A stretch of 64,000 nt of DNA from the NCBI RefSeq assembly GCF_009604405.1, contig NZ_WEGK01000002.1, positions 1-64,000 on the forward strand, written 5' to 3'. Below the pieces are notes generated by a model. The model had not been told where the DNA came from and did not search any database. It worked only from the letters and a program-made list of their open reading frames with translations. A program made the translations under genes and the position numbers. The DNA comes from Nocardia macrotermitis. GTDB lineage: Bacteria; Actinomycetota; Actinomycetes; Mycobacteriales; Mycobacteriaceae. Below, in pieces: positions 24,876 through 34,870 of this stretch; the stretch's first letter is position 1, and the number at the start of each line of letters is the position of its first letter.

Positions 24876-24921
24876 TACCCCTCCTTTTGTAGATCTTTAC
24901 GATATGAGCGTATCACTTAAA

Positions 24922-24939
24922 ATGGTATGTACATACCAT
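24922..24939. promoter_or_regulatory. Perfect 18-bp palindrome, likely TetR operator
   Basis: ATGGTATGTACATACCAT lies between the divergent alpha/beta hydrolase and tetR genes, 47 bp from the hydrolase start and 58 bp from the regulator start. Symmetry, size and place suit a TetR dimer site. Confidence 0.7.
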
Positions 24940-24996
24940 CAAATTGGCGGGTGCGTACCATTCAGGATTCGACTCGAGAGGAAGGCGGCAGGTCCC

Positions 24997-25602
24997 GTGC
25001 CACGATTGGTCGACCACGAACAGCGGCGACGGCAGATCACCGACGCCGTGCGACGCGTCATCGTCGAGGGCGGGTTGCCCGCGGTGACCTTCCAATCCGT
25101 GGCCGCCGAGGCTCGGATCTCGGTGCGACTGGTGCAGTACTACTTCGGCACCAAGCGCGAATTCCTGCTCGCCACACACCGTTCGGTGATGATGGACGCC
25201 GGTGCCCGCTTCGCCCGCCGATGGTCCGAGCTGGGGGCCGACGTCACCCCGCGTGAAGCTGTTCGCGCGGTCCTGGTCGAGTTGCTACCGCTGGACCCGC
25301 AACGTCGCGAGGAAGCCGTCGTACTCGGCGCATTCGGCTGGGCCAACCTCACCGGCCAAGGCATCGCCGCCGAGGAAACCTTCGCCGCACCGAAGACTTT
25401 GACCACCATAATCGCCGACCAACTACGCCGCACCCACCCTCCGGAAACCTCCGATTCGAACCTCCCCGACATGGACGCCGAACTCATCACCATGGCCGTC
25501 GGCGGCCTGGCCCAAGGCATGCTCCAGGGCTACGGCACCACCCGCCCGCCAACCGAACTGCTCGACCACCTACTCGACCGCATCCTGGCCCCGCAAACCT
25601 GA
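24997..25602 (+). CDS. TetR family regulator
   Basis: 201 residues from GTG 24997, which follows AGAGGAAGGCGG. The HTH region is ITDAVRRVIVEGGLPAVTFQ followed by SVAAEARISVRLVQYYFGTK; the C-terminal ligand domain is all-helical. The in-frame extension upstream to 24658 runs through the operator and hydrolase gene and is not real. It is expected to repress the divergent hydrolase and itself at the palindrome 24922-24939. The gene end runs into a block of 111-bp repeats. Confidence 0.85.
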   Translation: MPRLVDHEQRRRQITDAVRRVIVEGGLPAVTFQSVAAEARISVRLVQYYFGTKREFLLATHRSVMMDAGARFARRWSELGADVTPREAVRAVLVELLPLDPQRREEAVVLGAFGWANLTGQGIAAEETFAAPKTLTTIIADQLRRTHPPETSDSNLPDMDAELITMAVGGLAQGMLQGYGTTRPPTELLDHLLDRILAPQT

Positions 25603-26104
25603 ACGCCCGCACGGTCATTCGGCAGAACGCACCGGCAAGCCCGTGGTCGACCGAAACTGCCAGACGCTGTCCGGGCTGTAACCCTGGTTGCCTTCAACGA
25701 CCCGCAAATCCCTTCGCTCGCAATAGCATTCGTCCGTGCGCACCAAAGGTTCCGTAGTCGACCGGAACCATCATGCGCTGTCTGAGCGATAATCCTGGAC
25801 GTCCTCGATGACTCGCAAACCTGTTCGCTCGCACGATTATTCGGCGGAGCGCGCTGATGAGCCTGTGGTCGACCGAAACTGTCAGGTGCTGTCCGGGCTG
25901 TAACCCTGGTTGCCTTCGGCGACCTGTAAACCTGTTCGCCCGCAATATCATTCGAGTGAACGCACCGACGAGCCCGTTGTCGACCGGAACCGGCAGGCGC
26001 TGTGTGGGTGATAGCCCTGGATGTCTTCCGGCTACTCGCTAACCTGGTTGCTCGCAAGGCTATTCAGCAGAGCGCGCTGATGAGCCTGTGGTTGGCCGAA
26101 GCTG
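25603..26104. repeat. 111-bp tandem repeats, four to five imperfect copies
   Basis: A landmark gtggtcgaccgaaactg recurs at 25643, 25754, 25865, 25976 and 26088 (intervals 111, 111, 111, 112). Each unit also carries a ctgtaaccctgg-like block and a cgctcgcaa..atcattcg-like block. The period is a multiple of three, so long ORFs appear on the minus strand, but no start context or family supports them. The array fills the convergent gap between tetR and the SDR gene. Confidence 0.85.
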
Positions 26105-27208
26105 TCAGACGCCGTCCGGGCCGTAACCCAGGATGCTTTCGACCTCGGCTTTCGTTGTCGGTGGGTTGGGGCCGTCTGGTGCGGTGGTGGGCCAGACCTC
26201 GTCGCGTAGAAACCGGTCCAGGCGTTCATGCTTGTCGAATCCAGTGGTGGTGCCGGGCTGTTGTTTCGGGTGTGGCAGCCAGATCTGCTCGGCGCGTCTG
26301 CTGGCTTCGGGGGTGAAGTAGTCGCCGGTGTCCAGGTCCTCGAGGAGGGTTGGGTGGTGTGGGGTCCAGTTCAGGATGGTTCTGGTGTGATCGCTGGAGA
26401 TGGGGGTGTCCAGGGAGAAGAAGGTGGCTAGGAACGGGTTGCCGAGGTGGGTGACGGCCTGGTCGAGAGTCAGTGATGCGGTGGGGATGTCGAGTATTCG
26501 TGCGATTCGTTCGGCGATGCTCTTGATCGGGACGGCGCTTTCGCCGACGCCGTGCAGCACGCTGCCCGCGGGCGCTTTCTCCAGGGCGAGGCGGAACAGG
26601 GTCGCGGCGTCGGAGCGGTGGACCGCCGGCCAGCGATTGGTGCCGTCACCGATGTAGGCCGAGATGCCCGCGCGGCGTGCGGCGGCGATGAGGGCCGGGA
26701 TGAATCCGTGGTCGCCGGGGCCGTGCACGGTCGGTGCCAGTCGCACGACGCTGGCCCGGACGCCTCGGTCGACGTGGGCGAGGCAGGCTTGCTCCCCCGA
26801 AATACGAAAGGCCGCAACCGAATCGGGGTCCGCCGGATCGTGTTCGGTGCCTGGGTGGCCGGTCTGCATGACCAGGGTGCCCGAGGTGGTGACCAGCGGC
26901 TTGCCGGAACCGGCCAGTGCGTGGCCCAGCGTTTCGATCGCCGTGCGATCGCGGCGGACCAGAGCATCCGGATCGGAGAAGTCGTTGTCATAAGCCATGT
27001 GCAGGACGCCGTCCGCTGCCGCCGCGCCGCGATGCAGGCTGTCGAGATCGTCCAGGGAACCGCGGTGCGGTGTTGCGCCCAGCGATTCCAGCCGGGCGGC
27101 GGCGGTGTCCGAGCGGGCCAGGCCGGTGACGGTGTGGCCCGACGCGATGAGCTCGGCGACGACGGCGGGACCGGTCTGGCCGGTGCCGCCGGTGACGAAG
27201 ATCTGCAT
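26105..27208 (-). CDS. NAD(P)-binding SDR/epimerase family protein
   Basis: 367 residues. The Rossmann motif GGTGQTG opens the protein (MQIFVTGGTGQTGPAVVAEL); the extended-SDR middle region (LVTTSGTLVMQTGHPGTEHD; RASVVRLAPTVHGPGDHGF) and RWPAVHRSDAATLFRLALEK are typical of epimerase/dehydratase-like proteins. The classic YxxxK is not obvious where expected (FRISGEQACL), so it may be an atypical oxidoreductase or NAD(P)H sensor. It is divergent from tetR (27338), with three palindromes between them, and probably repressed by it. Confidence 0.8.
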   Translation of the reverse strand: MQIFVTGGTGQTGPAVVAELIASGHTVTGLARSDTAAARLESLGATPHRGSLDDLDSLHRGAAAADGVLHMAYDNDFSDPDALVRRDRTAIETLGHALAGSGKPLVTTSGTLVMQTGHPGTEHDPADPDSVAAFRISGEQACLAHVDRGVRASVVRLAPTVHGPGDHGFIPALIAAARRAGISAYIGDGTNRWPAVHRSDAATLFRLALEKAPAGSVLHGVGESAVPIKSIAERIARILDIPTASLTLDQAVTHLGNPFLATFFSLDTPISSDHTRTILNWTPHHPTLLEDLDTGDYFTPEASRRAEQIWLPHPKQQPGTTTGFDKHERLDRFLRDEVWPTTAPDGPNPPTTKAEVESILGYGPDGV

Positions 27209-27255
27209 GATGCGCTCCCCTGATCGTTCAATCTCGGTGGCCGACGCGACGTAGC

Positions 27256-27316
27256 GTCAGTCGCTGACTCTACCGGAAGTGTCAGTGACTGACGCAATGT
27301 GATGCCAGTCACTGGC
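27256..27316. promoter_or_regulatory. Cluster of three palindromes, likely TetR operators
   Basis: GTCAGTCGCTGAC (27256-27268, one mismatch), GTCAGTGACTGAC (27281-27293, perfect) and GCCAGTCACTGGC (27304-27316, perfect) are spaced 23-25 bp centre to centre between the divergent SDR and tetR genes. The shared half-site is G(T/C)CAGT. Confidence 0.75.
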
Positions 27317-27337
27317 GTATTGCGGTAGTCTCGCGGA

Positions 27338-27928
27338 ATGCCACGAAGCGGAGCGGAAGCGCGGCGTCGCCTCCGGGAGGCGGCCCTGGAGCTGTATCGG
27401 GAGCAGGGGTTCGACAAGACCACGGCCGCGGAGATCGCCGCGCGGGCCGGGGTCAACGAGCGCACCTTCTTCCGGCACTTCCCGGACAAGCGCGAGGTGC
27501 TCTTCGACGGCGAGGCCGATCTGTGCGCCACGCTCATGCGGACGATCGCCGAGACTCCGCAGGGTCTGGAGACGTTCGAGATCCTGCTGCACGCCTTCCG
27601 GCAGTCCGCGGGGCAGTTGGAGAACAACCGCGCATTCGGTGAACCGCGCTGGGAGATCATCTGGGTCACCCCGGCGCTGCGCGAGCGTGAGCTGGCCAAA
27701 CACGCGTCGCTGATCGATGCCGTCGCCGAGGCGCTGCGTCAACGCGGCATCGCGGACCGCGTGGCCGACCTCGCCGCCCGCACCGGCTGGGCCGCCTACC
27801 AGCATGCGGTCCGGATTTGGATGGCAGACCCGGCCCGAAGCCTGGACACGCAACTCTGCGAAGCCTTCGACGATCTGCGCGCCCTGTCCGCGGTCACGCC
27901 GTCGACCTCCGCGAGCTCCGAACCCTGA
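27338..27928 (+). CDS. TetR family regulator
   Basis: 196 residues. The DNA-binding part is LREAALELYREQGFDKTTAA followed by EIAARAGVNERTFFRHFPDK, with the FFRHF recognition region typical of TetR proteins that answer to drugs or oxidants. The C-terminal half is helical. It is divergent from the SDR gene and starts 22 bp after the last of three operator-like palindromes, so autoregulation and control of the SDR gene are likely. Confidence 0.88.
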   Translation: MPRSGAEARRRLREAALELYREQGFDKTTAAEIAARAGVNERTFFRHFPDKREVLFDGEADLCATLMRTIAETPQGLETFEILLHAFRQSAGQLENNRAFGEPRWEIIWVTPALRERELAKHASLIDAVAEALRQRGIADRVADLAARTGWAAYQHAVRIWMADPARSLDTQLCEAFDDLRALSAVTPSTSASSEP

Positions 27929-27949
27929 TGAACTCTGAACGTCTCTGAT

Positions 27950-28240
27950 GAACGCCGAACGCCGATGGCCGCCGATGGCCGCCGAACGCCGATGGCCGCC
28001 GAACGCCGATGGCCGCCGAACGCCGATGGCCGCCGAACGCCGATGGCTGCCGAACACTGATGGCCGCCGAACACCGACCGCCGCCGAACGCCGATGGCTG
28101 CCGAACACTGATGGCCGCCGAACGCCGATGGCTGCCGAACGCCGATGGCTGCCGAACACTGATGGCCGCCGAACACCGACCGCCGCCGACCGCCGCCGAA
28201 CGCCGATGGCCGCCGAACACCGACGGCCTCCGAACACCGG
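27950..28240. repeat. 17-bp minisatellite, about 17 copies
   Basis: Units of the form gatggccgccgaacgcc repeat head to tail with variants (gatggctgccgaacact, gaccgccgccgaacacc). Part of the array shows a three-unit, 51-bp super-repeat. Because 17 is not a multiple of three, each frame yields a 17-residue repeat and all are open; none has gene-like context. The array follows the tetR stop by about 20 bp. Confidence 0.9.
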
Positions 28241-28451
28241 CGAGCTCAGCCTCCACCCGACGAACGACGTTCGAGCGCATCGTGACAGTGAGTTCTCGAA
28301 CGCGGTAATCGGCAACTCCCCCAAGCGGTACCGGACCGGTGGCCCTGCCGGGATCTCGTCGGTGCAGATCGAAATCCTCAGCAGGGCAAGAGATTCGACG
28401 GAGTTCACGAAATCGATCGGCAGGGCGAACGATTCGCCGAACCTGCCGAAA
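28241..28451. other. Spacer between the minisatellite and rox
   Basis: No gene is supported. Together with the minisatellite this makes a gap of about 520 bp between tetR and rox, which face each other. Confidence 0.4.
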
Positions 28452-29933
<1,482 letters not shown>

Positions 29934-29995
29934 CTATCGTCGATCGGGTATTTCCGCAGGTTCTGGCTTCGGCCGACCATTGTGCGGCATTACCC

Positions 29996-30014
29996 GGGCC
30001 TTGCCGCAAGCCCC
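29996..30014 (-). promoter_or_regulatory. Rifamycin-associated element (RAE)
   Basis: The minus strand reads GGGGCTTGCGGCAAGGCCC, a 19-bp inverted repeat matching the element described upstream of rifamycin-inactivating genes in actinomycetes. It precedes rox on the same strand. The match is exact as remembered; the element marks rifamycin-inducible promoters. Confidence 0.85.
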
Positions 30015-30049
30015 TGTGTGCGATATATATTGAAGTGGGAAGAGGGGAT

Positions 30050-30451
30050 TCAGCGAACCGAGAACCTGGCGATAGCGGCCTCGGTGACCGGCGTGAAGAG
30101 ATTCACCAGATTACCGTCCGGATCCCGCAGTAGCAGCGACCGATTCCCCCACGGCATCGTCGTCGGCTCGTTCACGAAATCCGTTACCGCAGCACGCAAT
30201 CGACGATATTCGGCATCAACGTCCGGGACCAGGAATTCGATGATCGCGGTGTGATTGTCGGCCGCCCGCGCGCTACCGGCCGCGAAAAGCGCCACGGTCC
30301 GGGTACTTCCGATCGCCAGCGTTCCGGCGGGGGTGACGATCTCGACGAAATCCGGTGTGGCCCAATCGGGTTCGACACCGGTGACCAGCTGATAGAACTC
30401 GGCCATCCGGCGGACGTCATCGGTGATCAGGCGGATCGATACGAGTTGCAC
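30050..30451 (-). CDS. VOC (glyoxalase/bleomycin resistance) family protein
   Basis: 133 residues with two beta-alpha-beta-beta-beta halves: LVSIRLITDDVRRMAEFYQL at the start and HTAIIEFLVPDVDAEYRRLR in the middle, ending with LLLRDPDGNLVNLFTPV. Metal-binding positions (Glu in VEI and Glu/Asn in NLVNLF) are only partly recognisable. These proteins can be metal enzymes or drug-binding proteins. The stop is 35 bp upstream of the RAE, so the gene is close to rox but outside its induced unit. Confidence 0.8.
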   Translation of the reverse strand: MQLVSIRLITDDVRRMAEFYQLVTGVEPDWATPDFVEIVTPAGTLAIGSTRTVALFAAGSARAADNHTAIIEFLVPDVDAEYRRLRAAVTDFVNEPTTMPWGNRSLLLRDPDGNLVNLFTPVTEAAIARFSVR

Positions 30452-30604
30452 GGCATATCCTTCGGTCGTTGCCGGGGCGGATTCCCGCGGCGATCACGAC
30501 GTTAGGACCGAAACAGGACAGATTCGGTCCGCAGTATCGATCGAGCGGACAACCCGGCAGTTCACCCGACGCGCACCGCGCGACCGAGCGGTACGTTGGA
30601 CGCC

Positions 30605-31540
30605 GTGGACCTACGGATCTTTACCGAACCCCAGCAAGGCGCGACCTACGACGATCTCCTGCGGGTCGCCAAGACCACCGAGGACGCCGGATACGACGCG
30701 TTCTTCCGGTCCGATCACTTCCTGAAGATGGGCGACGTGTCCGGCCTGCCCGGCCCCACCGACGCGTGGATCACCCTGGCCGGACTCGCCCGCGAAACGT
30801 CCCGGATCCGCCTCGGCACCCTCGTCACCGCCGCCACCTTCCGGCACCCCTCGGTGCTGGCCATCTCGGTGGCGCAGGTGGACCAGATGTCCGGTGGCCG
30901 AGTCGAATTCGGCCTCGGCTCGGGTTGGTTCGCCGCCGAGCACACCGCGTACGGCATCGAACTGTACGAGGTGAAGGAGCGGTTCGACCGGTACGCCGAA
31001 CAGCTCGAGATCATCACCGGCCTGTGGGAGACCCCCGAGGGTGAGACCTTCGATTTCGCCGGTAAGCACTACCGGCTGGAGAACGCCCCGGGCCTGCCCA
31101 AGCCGACGCAGCGTCCGCGTCCGCCGGTGATCATCGGCGGAGCCGGGAAGAAGCGCACCCCTGAACTGGTCGCCCGCTTCGCCCAGGAGTTCAACCTGCC
31201 GTTCGCCGACGTCGCCACGGCCAAGGCCCAGGGGGAGCGGGTGGACGCGGCGGCCCGCGCGATCGGCCGCGATCCCGGCGAGATCATCCGCTCGGTCGCC
31301 CAGGTGCTGTGCGTGGGCCGCGACGATGCCGAAATCGCCCGGCGCGCAACGGCAATCGGCCGCGAGGTGGACGAGTTGAAGCAGAACGGCCTGGCCGGAT
31401 CCCCGGCGGAGATCGTCGACAAGATCGGCCGCTACCGCGAGGAGACCGGCATCACCCGGCTGTACCTGCAGGTGCTGGATCTGTCGGATCTCGAGCACAT
31501 CGAGTTCTTCGCCTCGGAGATCGCGCCGCAGCTGGGCTGA
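30605..31540 (+). CDS. LLM class F420-dependent oxidoreductase
   Basis: 311 residues. Luciferase-like proteins of this type use coenzyme F420 in actinobacteria. Key segments are LRIFTEPQQGATYDDLLRVA, FFRSDHFLKMG, LGTLVTAATFRHPSVLAISV, GRVEFGLGSGWFAAEHTAYG and RPPVIIGGAGKKRTPELVAR. The GTG at 30605 is chosen: a TACGTT hexamer ends 7 bp before it and no ribosome binding site exists, suggesting a leaderless mRNA; a TTG at 30596 is also in frame. A bidirectional terminator follows. Substrate is unknown. Confidence 0.85.
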   Translation: MDLRIFTEPQQGATYDDLLRVAKTTEDAGYDAFFRSDHFLKMGDVSGLPGPTDAWITLAGLARETSRIRLGTLVTAATFRHPSVLAISVAQVDQMSGGRVEFGLGSGWFAAEHTAYGIELYEVKERFDRYAEQLEIITGLWETPEGETFDFAGKHYRLENAPGLPKPTQRPRPPVIIGGAGKKRTPELVARFAQEFNLPFADVATAKAQGERVDAAARAIGRDPGEIIRSVAQVLCVGRDDAEIARRATAIGREVDELKQNGLAGSPAEIVDKIGRYREETGITRLYLQVLDLSDLEHIEFFASEIAPQLG

Positions 31541-31601
31541 TCGCCCCAGGGGGGGTGCCCGATCCCTCGCGGGCGTAGGTGAGCCGCTGCCGCAGAAAGA
31601 G

Positions 31602-31633
31602 TTGGGCCCCAGTCGAATTCGACTGGGGCCCAA
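31602..31633. terminator. Bidirectional terminator, perfect 32-bp palindrome
   Basis: The arms TTGGGCCCCAGTCGAA and TTCGACTGGGGCCCAA are fully complementary. It sits between the convergent F420 oxidoreductase and MMPL genes and can serve both. Confidence 0.85.
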
Positions 31634-31693
31634 TGTCTTTCGAGCGGAAACGCCCGCCGCCCGGGACGCGAGCGAGGAATGCGTATCGGTATC

Positions 31694-34081
31694 TCAGCCG
31701 ACCGGCACGGGCTCCGGTTCCCGCGCGGCCTCCCGCTCACGCTCCTGCAACGCCCGCAGCTTCGTACCCTCGACGTCGATATCCGGCAGGATCCGATCCA
31801 GCCACCTGGGCAGCCACCAGGCCGAACGCCCGAGCAGCACCAGCAGCGACGGAATCAGCACCATCCGCACCAGGAACGCGTCGAACAGCACGCCCGCGGC
31901 CAGCGCGAAGCCCATCGACTTGGCGGTCACATCGGGCATCATCACGAAGCCGCCGAACACCGAGACCATGATGATCGCGGCCGAGGTCACCACCCGCGCG
32001 CCGTGGTGATAACCGGCCACGACGGCCTCCTTCGGCGATTTGCCGTGCGTGTATTCCTCGCGCATCCGCGACACCAGGAACACCTGGTAGTCCATGGCCA
32101 GACCGAAGACCAACCCGATCAGGATGATCGGCAGGAAGCTGACCAGCGGGTGCGTCTCCTTGACCAGCCCGAGCTTGCCCTCCTGGAAGATCAGCACGGT
32201 CGCGCCGAACGTCGCGGCCATCGACAACAGGAAGCCCAGGGCCGCGGTCAACGGCACCAGAATCGAACGGAACACCAGCATCAGCAGGATGAACGCCGCC
32301 ACCGCCACGATCGCCATGTACGGCACGATCTTGCCCAGCAGCGCGCTGGACACGTCGGCGTAGATCGCGGTGGAACCGGTGATGCCGTACTCCATCCCGT
32401 ACTGGGATTTGAACTGGCCCTCCGCGTCACGCGCGTGCTTCACCAGATCCTGGGTGGCCTTGTCGTTCGGCCCGGTCTTGGGCACCGCCGACAGCCGCGC
32501 GCCGGTCGAATGCGCGTAGTCCGGGGCCTGCGTGGCCGGATCCAGGACCTTGTTGGTCGCCGCCGGGGTGACGAAATCCATGCCTGGATAGGACGCGAGC
32601 TTGTCGTGCAACGCGGTCAGCGCGGCCTCGCGCTGCGTGGGCGCCACCCCGCTCAGATCCGCGACGACGGTCAGAATTCCGTTGCTGCCCACGCCGAATC
32701 CCTCGGTGCGCAGGTCGTACGCCTTGCGCACGGTGCTGGTGGTGGGCTGGCTGTCCTCGCCGGGCAGGCCCAGGCTCAGCTTGGTGGCGGGCAGCGCGAA
32801 CAGGCCCAGCACGATGATGCTCAGCACCAGCGTCACCGCGGGCATCCGGCCGATCAGGCGGCCGAAGCGCATACCGTTGGTGACCGAGGACGCGTCCTCG
32901 GGATCGTGCTTGGCGACCAGCGGCAGCTTCGGCTTGAACAGGTATTTGCCGAACGCGCCCATCAGCGCGGGCAGCAGCGTCAGCGCGACCATGATCGCGA
33001 ACGCCGCCGCCAGCGCGCCGCCCAGACCCATCCAGGTCAGGAAGCTGACCCCGACGATGCTCAGTCCGCACAGCGCGATGATGACCGTCAGGCCCGCGAA
33101 CACCACCGCGGAACCGGCCGTGCCGATCGCGGTGCCGGCCGCCTCCTCGGGCGAATCCTGGATCGCCAGTTCGTGTTTGTAGCGCGAGACGATGAACAGC
33201 GCGTAGTCGATGGACAGCGCGATTCCGATCATCGAGGCCAGAATCGTGGTGAAGCTGGGGATGTTCGCGATCGAGGTCCCGGCCATGATCAGCGCCGAGG
33301 CCGCGCCGACGCCGACGATGCCGGTCAGGATGGGTACGAAGGCGGCCAGCAGCGCGCCGAACGCGATCATCATCACGATGAAGGCGACCACGTAGCCGAC
33401 CATCTCCGAGGCGCCGGTGTCGATGGCGTTGTTCTGCGCGATGGTGCCGTCCATCTCGACGGTCAGCCCGGCGCTGCGGGCGACGTCGGCCACGTCGTAG
33501 GCGGCCTTGCGGTCGGCGGCGGTGATATCGGAGAACTTCTGGATGGTGAACGGAACCTGAAGGTACGCAACGGAATCCGCGGGTGCGGTGGAGCCGTCAC
33601 CCTTGCCCAGCACGTTCAGCGGGGCCAGGCCGCAGCGCGCGACGAACGCGGGGTCGGTGCGATTGCCGGTGAGGCAGCCCATCTTGTCCGCGGCGTCGAT
33701 CGGATTCATCACCGCGCCGGTCGGATTCATCGCGGTCTTGGTGTGGGCGACGATGTTCAGCTCGCCCAGCTTCTGCACCAGTTCGGTGACCGCGGCACGG
33801 TTCGCGGGATCGGTGAGCTTCTGTCCGGCCGGTGCGCCGATCACGTAGGTGCCGGTGACGGCGTCGAAGCTGAACTGCGAGGACAGGCCGGGGAACTGCT
33901 TGTCGAGGATGTCCGTGGCCCGCTGCGAGGGTAGGTTCGGGATGTTGAAGTCATCCTTCACCGGCTTCTTCAGGCCGAGCCCGAGTCCGCCGATGATCAG
34001 GAAGATCAGGAGCCAGACCGGTAACACGATCCATTTCCGGCGGAAGGCGAATTTGCCCCACCGGTAGAGGTATACGGACAC
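31694..34081 (-). CDS. MMPL family transporter
   Basis: 795 residues. MMPL proteins are proton-driven RND-type exporters of lipids and siderophores in Mycobacteriales. The N-terminal helix (RRKWIVLPVWLLIFLIIGGL) is followed by a large external domain, a bundle with the typical GIALSIDYALFIVSRYKHEL signature (near 285), and a second half ending with GLVFGLAMDYQVFLVSRMRE and GFALAAGVLFDAFLVRMVLI. The start is GTG 34081 after GGAG. It is divergent from a TetR gene with palindromic operators between. Cargo is unknown. Confidence 0.92.
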   Translation of the reverse strand: MSVYLYRWGKFAFRRKWIVLPVWLLIFLIIGGLGLGLKKPVKDDFNIPNLPSQRATDILDKQFPGLSSQFSFDAVTGTYVIGAPAGQKLTDPANRAAVTELVQKLGELNIVAHTKTAMNPTGAVMNPIDAADKMGCLTGNRTDPAFVARCGLAPLNVLGKGDGSTAPADSVAYLQVPFTIQKFSDITAADRKAAYDVADVARSAGLTVEMDGTIAQNNAIDTGASEMVGYVVAFIVMMIAFGALLAAFVPILTGIVGVGAASALIMAGTSIANIPSFTTILASMIGIALSIDYALFIVSRYKHELAIQDSPEEAAGTAIGTAGSAVVFAGLTVIIALCGLSIVGVSFLTWMGLGGALAAAFAIMVALTLLPALMGAFGKYLFKPKLPLVAKHDPEDASSVTNGMRFGRLIGRMPAVTLVLSIIVLGLFALPATKLSLGLPGEDSQPTTSTVRKAYDLRTEGFGVGSNGILTVVADLSGVAPTQREAALTALHDKLASYPGMDFVTPAATNKVLDPATQAPDYAHSTGARLSAVPKTGPNDKATQDLVKHARDAEGQFKSQYGMEYGITGSTAIYADVSSALLGKIVPYMAIVAVAAFILLMLVFRSILVPLTAALGFLLSMAATFGATVLIFQEGKLGLVKETHPLVSFLPIILIGLVFGLAMDYQVFLVSRMREEYTHGKSPKEAVVAGYHHGARVVTSAAIIMVSVFGGFVMMPDVTAKSMGFALAAGVLFDAFLVRMVLIPSLLVLLGRSAWWLPRWLDRILPDIDVEGTKLRALQEREREAAREPEPVPVG

Positions 34082-34181
34082 GAGCGGTTTCTCCTAGCGA
34101 TCGCTGGGTCGTGTGCTGGGCGAGAGGTGTAGGCAGCTGCTGCGCGGCCGCCGTGCGCGCCGCCTCCACGAGTTTTTCCTG

Positions 34182-34207
34182 CCTACCGTGCGGTAGGTAG
34201 ACTACCG
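34182..34207. promoter_or_regulatory. Overlapping palindromes, likely TetR operator
   Basis: CCTACCGTGCGGTAGG (34182-34197) is a perfect 16-bp palindrome; its right arm pairs again in CGGTAG-gtaga-CTACCG (34191-34207). CTACCG half-sites repeated this way fit two TetR dimers between the divergent mmpL and tetR genes. Confidence 0.7.
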
Positions 34208-34282
34208 AGCCGTAAACGGAGCAACAACCTCGACTTGGCCACGTCCGTCCGCGCCGCGCACGGGGGATGAGAGGATCGAACA

Positions 34283-34867
34283 ATGGCAATGCGCAGTTCC
34301 GTCGGATCGGTCGCCGCAGGTAGAAGCACCAAGGACGCGATTCGGGACGCTGCGATCCGGCTGTTCTCCGCCAAGGGATTCGATCAGACGAGCCTGCGCG
34401 AGGTCGCAGATGCGGTAGGAATCACAAAGGCGTCGCTCTACTATCACTACGCGTCGAAGCTCGATCTGCTGCTCGCGGTGATCCAGCCGATCTTCGACGA
34501 ACTCCGGGGAAACGTCGACGTCGCCGAGGGGCTCGAGCACACCGCGCGGAATGTCCGGCACGTGCTCGCGGCCCAGTTGGGAGTGCTGTTGCGCAATCGC
34601 ACCGCGGGCGCGATGTGCGTGCGGGACAGCGTCACGATCCTCAACGCGATCAGCGATCTGTACCCGGACATCATCGATAACAACCGCCGCCTGTGTACCT
34701 GGCTGGCCGGTCCCGATCCGGACGACGCGGCCATGTTGCGCGCGAGCGCCTCGCTGGAGATGCTGACCTCGGTGTTCTGGTCGCGCGAACTCGCACCCGG
34801 TGCGAACGACGAACTCATCGAAACGGTGCTGTTGAACGCGGCGCTCGGCGTCCTCGCGGGGGAGTGA
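34283..34867 (+). CDS. TetR family regulator
   Basis: 194 residues. The HTH region is AIRDAAIRLFSAKGFDQTSL followed by REVADAVGITKASLYYHYAS, a standard TetR DNA-binding domain with SLYYHY recognition helix. The C-terminal domain of about 130 residues is helical. It is divergent from mmpL; the palindromes at 34182-34207 lie 76 bp upstream. The Rrf2 gene starts 3 bp after its stop, so the two regulators are co-transcribed. Confidence 0.88.
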   Translation: MAMRSSVGSVAAGRSTKDAIRDAAIRLFSAKGFDQTSLREVADAVGITKASLYYHYASKLDLLLAVIQPIFDELRGNVDVAEGLEHTARNVRHVLAAQLGVLLRNRTAGAMCVRDSVTILNAISDLYPDIIDNNRRLCTWLAGPDPDDAAMLRASASLEMLTSVFWSRELAPGANDELIETVLLNAALGVLAGE

Positions 34868-34870
34868 GCG

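Noticed and set aside
25530..26057. 175-codon minus-strand ORF in the 111-bp repeats
   Set aside because: Open only because the period is a multiple of three; no ribosome binding site, family or protein-like conservation among units.
25603..28240. CRISPR array
   Set aside because: The 111-bp and 17-bp repeats are directly tandem with no unique spacers, and no cas genes are present.
31679..33934. 751-codon plus-strand ORF
   Set aside because: Antisense to mmpL, Arg/Gln/His-rich with no family character.
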